A stretch of DNA of 5,553 nucleotides from an uncultured Thermoanaerobacteraceae bacterium (GTDB lineage: Bacteria > Bacillota > DSM-12270 > Thermacetogeniales > Thermacetogeniaceae): assembly GCA_937914965.1 (NCBI GenBank), contig CALGIY010000124.1, positions 1-5,553 of the forward strand, in the 5' to 3' direction. Both the position numbers and the translations under genes were made by a program. Shown in pieces: positions 1 through 4,781 of this stretch. Each line of letters starts with the position of its first letter. Within the stretch, counting starts at the first letter, position 1. The notes beneath the pieces were generated by a model. It saw nothing but the letters and a program-made list of their open reading frames with translations, was not told the DNA's origin and searched no databases.

Positions 1-2
1 TC

Positions 3-1250
3 AGGGATACCCCGGCCTATCGGGTAGTGGCCTTTACGGCGACTCAAATACCTGATATTGAAGGAAGGGTTTATCCCGCAAAATTAGCCGGGAAGGACTA
101 CCCTGACGGCATCCCCATCTACGCAGAAGAGGACCTGCCTGAATTGATCAAAAAGCACCAGGTTGATCAGGTTGTCTTTGCCTACAGTGACGTAGCTCAT
201 GAAGACGTGATGCACAAGGCATCATTAGTTGCAGCCTGTGGAGCCGACTTCAGGCTGATGGGCCCAAAGACGACAATGCTCAAGTCCAAGTGCAAGGTGG
301 TTGCGATAACATCGGTCAGAACAGGTGGAGGGAAAAGCCAGACCACCAGGTATGCTGCTGAAATACTTAAAGACGCTGGCAAAAGAGTCGCCATTATCAG
401 GCACCCCATGCCCTACGGCAACCTGGAGGAGCAGGAGGCCATGAGGTTTGCCAGTTATGAGGATCTGGACAAGTTCAAGTGCACCATAGAGGAACGGGAA
501 GAATTCGAGCCCCATATCGACAACGGGATGGTGGTCTACGCAGGAGTTGACTATGAGGTTATACTGCGCCAGGCAGAGCAGGAGGCCGATGTGATCCTCT
601 GGGATGGGGGGAACAACGATCTTTCCTTTTATGCATCTGATGTCCATATAGTGGTGGTTGACCCGCACCGTGCCGGGCACGAGACCAGCTACTACCCTGG
701 CGAAACTAATCTGCGCATGGCTGACATCGCCATTATCAACAAGGTTGACTCTGCAGACCCTGCCAATGTAGAGGCTGTCAAAGAGGCTGTGGTCAAGAAC
801 AACCCGAAAGCGGAAATCATCATGGCCAACTCGCCGATCACTGTAGAGCAATCTGAGTTGGTCAAGGGCAAAAAGGTCCTGGTGGTGGAAGATGGGCCAA
901 CACTTACCCACGGTCGTATGGCTTATGGCGCCGGAGTGATCGCCGCTGAAAAGTTGGGGGCCGGCGAATTGATTGACCCTCGTCCCTATGCGGTGGGAAG
1001 CATCAAGGGCACCTTCGCCAAGTACAATCACCTGTCCAGACTGCTTCCGGCGATGGGTTACGGCAAGACACAGATTGAGGAGTTGGAGCAAACCATCAAC
1101 AATTCCCCAGCTGAAGTGGTGGTTATAGGAACCCCCATCGACCTGCGCCGGGTAATGTCTCTCCAGAAGCCCGCTGTGCGAGTGAGGTACGAACTGGAGG
1201 AAGTGGGGACTCCAAGATTGGCAGAGATGCTGAAAAAACTGCTCCTGTAA
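3..1250 (+). CDS. COG2403-like GTPase / cyclic 2,3-diphosphoglycerate synthetase homologue, 5' partial
   Basis: The reading frame is open to the left edge (codons before position 27 read R-D-T-P-A-Y-R-V), so the GTG at 27 is internal and an N-terminal segment of the Rossmann-like domain is missing. Numbered from that GTG, residues 1-85 resemble the family N-terminal domain (AFTATQIP, FAYSD, DFRLMGP). A P-loop RTGGGKSQT follows at 98-106, then RHPMPYG 125-131, EEREEFEPHI 155-164, a Walker-B-like WDGGNND 192-198, VVDPHR 210-215, PGETNLRMAD 224-233 and a G4-like NKVD 238-241. From memory these are hallmarks of COG2403, the family of archaeal cPGS, which makes cyclic 2,3-diphosphoglycerate from 2,3-diphosphoglycerate and ATP. 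Whether bacterial members do this is uncertain, so the safe call is a soluble P-loop NTPase of this family. The gene stands alone on the plus strand and ends at TAA 1248-1250, just before a terminator. Confidence 0.85.
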   Translation, partial: RDTPAYRVVAFTATQIPDIEGRVYPAKLAGKDYPDGIPIYAEEDLPELIKKHQVDQVVFAYSDVAHEDVMHKASLVAACGADFRLMGPKTTMLKSKCKVVAITSVRTGGGKSQTTRYAAEILKDAGKRVAIIRHPMPYGNLEEQEAMRFASYEDLDKFKCTIEEREEFEPHIDNGMVVYAGVDYEVILRQAEQEADVILWDGGNNDLSFYASDVHIVVVDPHRAGHETSYYPGETNLRMADIAIINKVDSADPANVEAVKEAVVKNNPKAEIIMANSPITVEQSELVKGKKVLVVEDGPTLTHGRMAYGAGVIAAEKLGAGELIDPRPYAVGSIKGTFAKYNHLSRLLPAMGYGKTQIEELEQTINNSPAEVVVIGTPIDLRRVMSLQKPAVRVRYELEEVGTPRLAEMLKKLLL

Positions 1251-1285
1251 ATGGTGACAGTCACCAGGGAATAATTGGAAACTAT

Positions 1286-1320
1286 AAGGTGCCTGGCAGT
1301 GGAGTCAGGCACCTTTTTTT
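1286..1320 (+). terminator. Rho-independent terminator of the cPGS-like gene
   Basis: A perfect 10-bp stem, AAGGTGCCTG (1286-1295) with CAGGCACCTT (1306-1315), has a 10-base loop and runs into seven T residues (1314-1320). It lies 35 bases after the stop codon of the plus-strand gene. The left arm is a copy of the GGTRCCTGG motif that recurs at 3806, 4272, 4311 and 4342. Confidence 0.9.
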
Positions 1321-1397
1321 CAGCTAATAAACATCCTCGACTACCGAGTAACAAAACAACCCTGTCAATTAGCGCCTGTACTGCAAGCTAAAATAAG

Positions 1398-1463
1398 TGT
1401 CACGGGGACGGTCCTTTTGACATGTTTCAAATGAGTACTATTCACACAGCATGCTGTCCCCGT
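1398..1463 (+). repeat. Short palindromic repeat, copy 1 of the RGGGAYGSTYCTY stem-loop family
   Basis: Arms TGTCA (1398-1402) and TGACA (1418-1422) enclose a GGGGACGGTCC-containing loop. A wider perfect inverted repeat, ACGGGGAC (1402-1409) with GTCCCCGT (1456-1463), brackets the whole element. Related stem-loops occur at 1713-1739 (minus) and 3898-3927 (plus). The element is intergenic, between two convergent genes. From memory it resembles REP-like repeats associated with TnpA-REP (RAYT) proteins in clostridia; no such gene is present here. Confidence 0.55.
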
Positions 1464-1564
1464 ACCCAATTCCCATGTCCCTTGTCACCAACCCGGACCT
1501 CTTGACCCCCGGATAACCACTTAACCTTCGAAGGCAATTAATATCCTGAGAGTTGTAGAAACGT

Positions 1565-1600
1565 AAAAAGACTGACTCCTGATGGGAGCCAGCTTTTTTT
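1565..1600. terminator. Bidirectional terminator-like hairpin between convergent genes
   Basis: CTGACTCC (1572-1579) pairs with GGAGCCAG (1585-1592), with one A-C mismatch and a 5-base loop. Seven T residues follow on the plus strand (1594-1600), and five A residues precede it (1565-1569), giving a T-tract on the minus strand. It lies about 140 bases past the stop of the minus-strand transporter gene, so it probably ends that transcript. It could also back up the plus-strand terminator at 1286-1320. Confidence 0.65.
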
Positions 1601-1698
1601 CGCAATTGGATTTATCCTCATAAACCAAACGTTCATCCTTAATTTTGTGTTATTGGATACGATTTAGAAAAGGGCAGAGTGTTTATCACGCAATGCCT

Positions 1699-1739
1699 TC
1701 CCCGCGTCTGATGAGACGGGAGAAGCGTCCCCGCGTCTC
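1699..1739 (-). repeat. Stem-loop repeat copy 2, overlapping the yhhQ stop codon
   Basis: On the minus strand GAGAC (1735-1739) and GTCTC (1713-1717) enclose GCGGGGACGCTTCTCCC, the same loop core as the copies at 1398 and 3898. A perfect 11-bp direct repeat, TCCCCGCGTCT, lies at 1699-1709 and 1728-1738, and the central arm GAGACGGGA (1713-1721) can pair with either copy. The element starts within the stop codon of the transporter gene (1738-1740), so it forms the 3' end of that transcript. Confidence 0.6.
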
Positions 1740-2427
1740 AATCGGTCTCTAGGCTGAAGGGGTTGTACTTAACTCCCCAGTCGTAGGTGTCAACTGTCTC
1801 TTTCTTTTTTACCCACCCTACAGCCAGATAGGTGAGTGGGGTGGCTGCTATTTCGTAGAGAACTTTGAAGATGTACTGGGCTATCATCATGGAGAAAAGG
1901 ACTGATGGGGGGACTGTCCCCGCAAAGGCGATGGTGATGAAGACCACCGTATCGATCCCCTCACCCACAATGGTTGATCCTATCGTACGGGAAAAGAGCC
2001 ATTTTCCCCTGGTAAACAGCTTCATTTTCGACAAGATTACTGAATTGGAGAACTCCCCTAAAAAGTAGGCCACCAATGAGGCCGCAACCACCCTCGGAGT
2101 CATCCCCAGCACAGCTGCATAAGCATCCTGGAACTGCCAGAACTCAGGATGCGGCATAGCCACGACCAGCATAAAGAGCACTGCCATAAACAAGTTGCAG
2201 GCAAACCCGGTCCAGATGATCAACCGGGAACGCTTGAACCCGTAAACCTCGGTCAAAACATCTCCAAAGATGTAGGTTACCGGGAAGAGGATCACAGCGG
2301 CAGGCAGCACCATACCGAAAATCGAGATCAGCTTACCGGCGATCATATTGGAGATCAGCAGACATGAGACAAACAAGCATCCTAGTACGACATAAAGAGA
2401 CGATACATTTCTGGTTTCTTTCTGCAT
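1738..2427 (-). CDS. yhhQ: Queuosine precursor transporter, YhhQ/VUT family
   Basis: A 229-residue integral membrane protein of the YhhQ (VUT, DUF165) family, which takes up queuosine precursors such as preQ0/preQ1 (queuine in some members) for tRNA wobble-base modification. Family motifs, numbered from the ATG at 2427, are SNMIAGK near 26-32, FPVTYIFGDVLTEVYGFKRSR near 48-68, GEFSNSVILSKMK 124-136, GSTIVGEGIDT 150-160 and YEIAATPLTY 191-200. About six hydrophobic segments are visible, and the length is typical. The reading frame could begin at GTG 2430, but the ATG at 2427 is better spaced (7 bases) from GAGGTG at 2435-2440. It lies 66 bases downstream of the HAAS-type gene on the same strand with no convincing promoter between, so read-through from padR is possible. 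I see no preQ1 riboswitch. Substrate specificity within the family is inferred. Confidence 0.92.
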   Translation of the reverse strand: MQKETRNVSSLYVVLGCLFVSCLLISNMIAGKLISIFGMVLPAAVILFPVTYIFGDVLTEVYGFKRSRLIIWTGFACNLFMAVLFMLVVAMPHPEFWQFQDAYAAVLGMTPRVVAASLVAYFLGEFSNSVILSKMKLFTRGKWLFSRTIGSTIVGEGIDTVVFITIAFAGTVPPSVLFSMMIAQYIFKVLYEIAATPLTYLAVGWVKKKETVDTYDWGVKYNPFSLETD

Positions 2428-2434
2428 CACAAAG

Positions 2435-2440
2435 CACCTC
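2435..2440 (-). promoter_or_regulatory. Ribosome binding site of yhhQ, decides the start
   Basis: GAGGTG on the minus strand lies 7 bases before ATG 2427 but only 4 before the alternative GTG 2430, favouring the ATG. Confidence 0.7.
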
Positions 2441-2469
2441 GGTAATTTAGTCTATAACTTTAAATATAT

Positions 2470-2486
2470 TCAGCACATCCTGCTGA
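2470..2486 (-). terminator. Weak hairpin between the HAAS-type gene and yhhQ
   Basis: TCAGCA (2470-2475) and TGCTGA (2481-2486) form a 6-bp stem with a 5-base loop just after the membrane protein stop codon. On the minus strand it is followed by an A/T-rich stretch rather than a run of T, so it would be at best a leaky terminator or an mRNA 3'-end stabiliser. Confidence 0.3.
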
Positions 2487-2493
2487 GTTCCCT

Positions 2494-3186
2494 TTATTGC
2501 AGTTTTGCGAAATTTTTATTGATCACTTTGAGCAGAAAGTAAAGCACAACCAGCACTGCTGCTAAATAATAAATCTTGACTGAAAAAAGAATATATGGAC
2601 CTAATTTAAGCGATATAAGGACCAACAGTGCAACCACACCGCCACAAGCCGCTCCAAATAGCCATTTATACCATTTAGGCTTCTTTTTATTTTTTTCTTC
2701 TGTGAGCTTAAAGCTGTTCTTCCCAATGTAGTCAACGAGCAAAGTGGCAGCTATTACAATAATCGCTGTGTTGATGAGGAATACCAAGCTTACCTTGTAA
2801 TCCAGAATAAGTCTGCCGTTTTTGATCATCTGAGGGAGATAATTAATAGCAAGATCGATTACCCATAATAGCCCAATAAGGAAAATAACAAACTCCAAGT
2901 TTCCAAACGTTTTTTTCCAGGTGAACTTTTTGGGCTGGGCAGACTCTATGATGGAATCGCAAAAGGCTTGATAATCATCCCCAATAACCTTTTCGATCTC
3001 TTCACCTCTCTGCTGGGCTTCGAGAAACATACCGATGATTTCCTGGATGATTCCTTCTGCTTCCAGTTCATCCAAAGCGCTGGTCCTCAGATAGCAAACT
3101 ATATCTGTATAGATTTCATCGTTTTTGGGGGTGAGCTTTCTGCTCAGCTCATAATTCTTCTTGATCATCTTTTTTACATCACTCAT
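2494..3186 (-). CDS. HAAS/DUF1048-DUF1700-like membrane protein, PadR partner
   Basis: The product has 230 residues: a soluble helical N-terminus (about 1-90) and four predicted membrane helices (about 97-117, 131-153, 175-196, 199-222), with a lysine-rich loop at 159-174. The N-terminal region (KLTPKNDEIYTDIVCYLR near 17-34, then a helix with MFLEAQQRGEEIEKVIGDDY near 53-72) matches the HAAS-type domain as I remember it. In Firmicutes this domain is typically encoded next to PadR regulators and is proposed to transmit membrane or envelope signals. The start is well supported: ATG 3186 overlaps the padR stop as ATGA, and GGAGGTGA (3193-3200) sits inside the end of padR. The exact Pfam assignment is uncertain and the ligand or output is unknown. 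Co-regulation with padR is strongly implied by translational coupling. Confidence 0.75.
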   Translation of the reverse strand: MSDVKKMIKKNYELSRKLTPKNDEIYTDIVCYLRTSALDELEAEGIIQEIIGMFLEAQQRGEEIEKVIGDDYQAFCDSIIESAQPKKFTWKKTFGNLEFVIFLIGLLWVIDLAINYLPQMIKNGRLILDYKVSLVFLINTAIIVIAATLLVDYIGKNSFKLTEEKNKKKPKWYKWLFGAACGGVVALLVLISLKLGPYILFSVKIYYLAAVLVVLYFLLKVINKNFAKLQ

Positions 3187-3518
3187 CTATGGTCACCTCC
3201 ATTATAATCCTTGAAAACAAGGTCAATCACATCACGCAGTTCCAGCCAGGTATGATAAAAGTTTTCCAGTTCTTCTTTCCCTTCCTCTGATAAGGAGTAG
3301 TATTTTCTTTTGGGGCCGTATGGGGATTCTCTAGCTTTGTAGTTCAGCAGTTTGTTTTTCTTGAGCCGGATGAGCAGTGGATAAACAGTCCCCTCACTGA
3401 CACCCTGAAATCCGTATTTTGTTAGTTTTTCAACGATTTCATACCCGTAAGTTTCCCCATCACCGATTATTTTTAGGATACACCCTTCTAAGAGTCCTTT
3501 TAACATCTGAGGTGTCAT
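3183..3518 (-). CDS. PadR family transcriptional regulator
   Basis: A 111-residue protein of the compact PadR type (subfamily 2-like): one winged helix-turn-helix followed by a short C-terminal dimerisation helix. Visible family features are MLKGLLEGCILKII 5-18, the GETYGYEI signature 21-28, the recognition helix region SEGTVYPLLIRLKKNKLL 41-58, and the wing ending GPKRKYYSLSEEG 68-80; helix 81-104 would be the dimer arm. PadR proteins are usually autorepressors that leave DNA on binding a ligand or partner. ATG 3518 is chosen because the frame then matches the family start; GGGAG at about 3531-3535 lies 12 bases upstream, slightly far. An ATG at 3522 is in another frame. The gene has a clear promoter and two palindromes upstream, and overlaps the next gene by four bases. 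Confidence 0.92.
   Translation of the reverse strand: MTPQMLKGLLEGCILKIIGDGETYGYEIVEKLTKYGFQGVSEGTVYPLLIRLKKNKLLNYKARESPYGPKRKYYSLSEEGKEELENFYHTWLELRDVIDLVFKDYNGGDHR
3193..3200 (-). promoter_or_regulatory. Strong ribosome binding site inside the end of padR
   Basis: GGAGGTGA on the minus strand lies 6 bases before ATG 3186 of the membrane protein gene, within the last padR codons. With the ATGA overlap this indicates translational coupling. Confidence 0.85.
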
Positions 3519-3536
3519 TCATTATTTCAACTCCCT

Positions 3537-3557
3537 CTACTATGTTTTGCATAGTAG
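3537..3557. promoter_or_regulatory. Predicted PadR operator, leader site (O1)
   Basis: A perfect 8-bp inverted repeat, CTACTATG (3537-3544) with CATAGTAG (3550-3557), has a 5-base spacer. It lies in the padR leader just upstream of the ribosome binding site. It shares total length (21 bp), outer CTA/TAG ends and 14 of 21 positions with the palindrome at 3596-3616. A bound dimer would block elongation; the hairpin itself could also form in the mRNA. Confidence 0.65.
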
Positions 3558-3595
3558 CTGATCTAAAAAAAATAGCACCCTTGTTTTTTACTTGA

Positions 3596-3616
3596 CTATA
3601 TTGTAATACAAAGTAG
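3596..3616. promoter_or_regulatory. Predicted PadR operator over the -10 region (O2)
   Basis: An imperfect 21-bp palindrome with half-sites CTATATTGTA (3596-3605) and TACAAAGTAG (3607-3616) around a central A; 8 of 10 arm positions match. It covers the predicted -10 box and much of the spacer of the padR promoter, so binding would exclude RNA polymerase. Its centre is 59 bp from that of the leader site. Confidence 0.65.
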
Positions 3617-3628
3617 CTGTGGTTTCAA
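3600..3628 (-). promoter_or_regulatory. Sigma-A-type promoter of the padR operon
   Basis: On the minus strand, -35 TTGAAA (3623-3628) and -10 TACAAT (3600-3605) are separated by exactly 17 bases. Transcription would start near 3593, giving a leader of about 75 bases that contains the palindrome at 3537-3557. Confidence 0.75.
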
Positions 3629-3805
3629 GCACCATCTTAACAACTAATTCCCCTTTATTTTCCACGTATGTGACAAAAGGCTCCACCGTTCGTGTGAACA
3701 GCACTGCGGGCCCAGGTAATGTCTTTCCAGAAATCAGCAGTCCTGGTGAGGTATGAACTCCAATGCTGACAGAGATGAATGGTATGCCCCCGGTGCCTTG
3801 CCAAA

Positions 3806-3984
3806 GGTGCCTGGCACCTGGGATGAGCTGGGAATTATAATGTGTCTGGCTCTAAGGCAGGCACATTTGCTAAGAAAACCGTTCACAATAGATTGCGCAG
3901 ATCACAGGGATGGTTCTCGTGTTCTGTTCCAGCGAAGGTAAGCCACAATTTGAGCGGGCATTCAATAAAACGAACCTGACACCG
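3806..3984 (+). repeat. Diverged long repeat, copy 1 (with extra insert)
   Basis: Ordered blocks shared with 4311-4414: GGTGCCTGGCACC (3806-3818, identical), CTAAGGCAG (3852-3860, identical), an 18-base block starting GAGCGG and ending CAATAAA (3952-3969, 17 of 18 identical) and CGAACCTGACACCG (3971-3984, 11 of 14). The gap between the second and third blocks is 91 bases here but 12 in the other copy. Confidence 0.6.
3898..3927 (+). repeat. Stem-loop repeat copy 3 of the RGGGAYGSTYCTY family
   Basis: CAGATCAC (3898-3905) and GTGTTCTG (3920-3927) pair at 7 of 8 positions around AGGGATGGTTCTC. Loop and architecture match copies at 1398-1422 and 1713-1739, while the arm sequences differ. It sits in the extra segment of the long repeat copy 1. 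Confidence 0.55.
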
Positions 3985-4088
3985 AGCAGACCTTGGTAAA
4001 CCACAAGAACGGGCCGGGGTCTCATTGACCTCCAGCCCGTTCTTGTGTAACCCGATCTATTCAAAGTTATCGCCTTATGTCCGCTCAA
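3950..4088. mobile_element. Putative 139-bp inverted-repeat-bounded (MITE-like) element
   Basis: TTGAGCGGGCAT (3950-3961) and ATGTCCGCTCAA (4077-4088) are inverted repeats matching at 11 of 12 positions. They enclose a central hairpin with a perfect 13-bp stem, CACAAGAACGGGC (4002-4014) and GCCCGTTCTTGTG (4035-4047), and a further inner 6-bp stem (4016-4021 with 4027-4032, including one G-T pair). There is no T-tract, so it is not a standard terminator. I see no target-site duplication and no transposase. A third TTGAGCGG-like end occurs at 4374. It could alternatively be a structured RNA. Confidence 0.4.
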
Positions 4089-4100
4089 CCCATCCTCGGG

Positions 4101-4137
4101 CCTGTCAAATCTCACCGGGGTCCTATCCCCTGACAGG
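4101..4137. repeat. 37-base nested hairpin
   Basis: CCTGTCA (4101-4107) and TGACAGG (4131-4137) form a perfect 7-bp outer stem. Inside, GGGG (4117-4120) can pair with CCCC (4127-4130). The TGTCA/TGACA ends recall the stem-loop repeat at 1398-1422, so this may be a decayed relative. No T-tract follows. Confidence 0.45.
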
Positions 4138-4270
4138 AGCAGCTTCTACTGTAGATGATTCAGGCGCGATTTAGTAGATGCAGCGGTGTCCCCTTTAAAT
4201 TCCCGCCTGTACTGACAGCTCTAGGAACAGTTCTCGTAATCTCTTTTTCCAACTACCAACGACAGCACCT

Positions 4271-4427
4271 AGGTACCTGGTCCCAGATTATTTCAGAACA
4301 TTCAGTTCAGGGTGCCTGGCACCAGGAATAATATGGTATAAGGTACCTGGTACTAAGGCAGTCAACACGAGTCGAGCGGACATTCAATAAAGCAATAAAG
4401 CAAACCTGGTACCGTTTACTAGGTACC
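4271..4427. repeat. Cluster of GGTRCC palindromes
   Basis: Within 157 bases the palindrome GGTACC occurs four times (4272, 4342, 4408, 4422) and GGTGCCTGGCACC once (4311). Several lie in the longer consensus GGTRCCTGGYRC, also found at 1288 and 3806. The last two flank TAGTAAAC read on the minus strand and can form a 6-bp stem right after the panD stop codon, followed by a T-rich but interrupted tract. That hairpin may act as a weak panD terminator. Confidence 0.55.
4311..4414 (+). repeat. Diverged long repeat, copy 2
   Basis: This is the compact partner of 3806-3984: identical 13-base and 9-base blocks at 4311-4323 and 4353-4361, then the GAGCGGACATTC block at 4374-4391 and CAAACCTGGTACCG at 4401-4414. 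It carries a tandem duplication of CAATAAAG (4385-4392 and 4393-4400) that the other copy lacks. Confidence 0.6.
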
Positions 4428-4429
4428 GT

Positions 4430-4777
4430 CTATGCGATTCGGTTCTTTTCGTCCACAAAGACCACTTTGGGTTTGTAGCCCCGCGCCTCGTGGTCATCCA
4501 CTTGTATGTAAGAAAGGATGATCAGGACATCCCCGGGCTGCCCGAGGCGGGCTGCTGCACCGTTCAGGCAGATCTGGCCGGAGCCTGGTTCCCCTTCGAT
4601 GGCATAGGTTTCAAAACGGGCACCGTTGTTGTTGTTGACCACCTGCACCTGTTCATAGGGCAGGATATCTGCTGCCTCTAAAAGGTCGCGGTCGATGGTG
4701 ATGCTCCCCATGAAGTTCAGGTTGGCATCGGTCAAGACTGCCCGGTGAATCTTTGATTTCAGCATGGTACGGTACAT
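4430..4777 (-). CDS. panD: Aspartate 1-decarboxylase (pyruvoyl enzyme)
   Basis: A 115-residue proenzyme that decarboxylates L-aspartate to beta-alanine for pantothenate and coenzyme A synthesis in the cytoplasm. It self-cleaves between Gly24 and Ser25, and Ser25 becomes the pyruvoyl cofactor; here the site reads FMGSITID with G24-S25 at exactly the E. coli positions. Lys9, Arg54, Thr57 and Tyr58, associated with substrate binding or catalysis in the E. coli enzyme, are all present ([15 protein letters not shown]), as is the NGAAARL segment. The frame extends upstream to 4828, but ATG 4777 gives the family start [13 protein letters not shown] and has GGAGG 9 bases upstream, so that start is chosen. 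It begins 4 bases after the panC stop and is translationally close-coupled to it. No strong terminator follows, only a GGTACC hairpin. Confidence 0.96.
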   Translation of the reverse strand: MYRTMLKSKIHRAVLTDANLNFMGSITIDRDLLEAADILPYEQVQVVNNNNGARFETYAIEGEPGSGQICLNGAAARLGQPGDVLIILSYIQVDDHEARGYKPKVVFVDEKNRIA

Positions 4778-4781
4778 TGTA

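Larger units (their letters stand above)
3640..4429. other. Gene-free, repeat-rich spacer between the panCD and padR operons
   Basis: About 790 bases contain no reading frame with family-like sequence; the short open frames here cross repeats and look accidental. Positions 3640-3790 show nothing I can name. From 3792 to 4427 there are copies of the GGTRCCTGG palindrome, two diverged copies of a longer repeat, a stem-loop family member, an inverted-repeat-bounded hairpin element and a separate 37-base hairpin. It reads as a landing zone of decayed small mobile repeats. Confidence 0.7.

Noticed and set aside
27..29. GTG as the start of the first gene
   Set aside because: The upstream codons to the edge are open and read like the family sequence, so the gene starts outside the window.
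225..1354. Long minus-strand open frames opposite the first gene
   Set aside because: They are antisense to a clearly conserved coding sequence and their translations have no family-like features.
1525..1534. CCTTCGAAGG perfect palindrome as an operator
   Set aside because: It is an isolated 10-bp palindrome with no nearby promoter or gene start to regulate.
2431..2493. preQ1 riboswitch upstream of the queuosine transporter
   Set aside because: On the minus strand I find only a 6-bp hairpin; the characteristic cytosine-rich loop and A-rich tail of preQ1-I are absent, and the gap is short.
3753..3941. 62-codon plus-strand ORF
   Set aside because: It crosses two repeat elements, lacks a ribosome binding site and has no recognisable protein features.
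3870..4025. A 51-codon minus-strand ORF with GGAGG 5 bases before its ATG (4023-4025)
   Set aside because: The start signal lies in the loop and stem of the large hairpin, and the frame runs through repeat sequence and the stem-loop at 3898-3927. The product resembles no family I know, so it is probably accidental.
4146..4180. CTACTGTAG palindrome and repeated GTAGATG as a third PadR site
   Set aside because: It lacks the 21-bp architecture of the two sites near padR and lies over 500 bases from any promoter I can see.
4271..4427. CRISPR array
   Set aside because: The repeats are short, degenerate and irregularly spaced, with no uniform repeat-spacer pattern and no cas genes.
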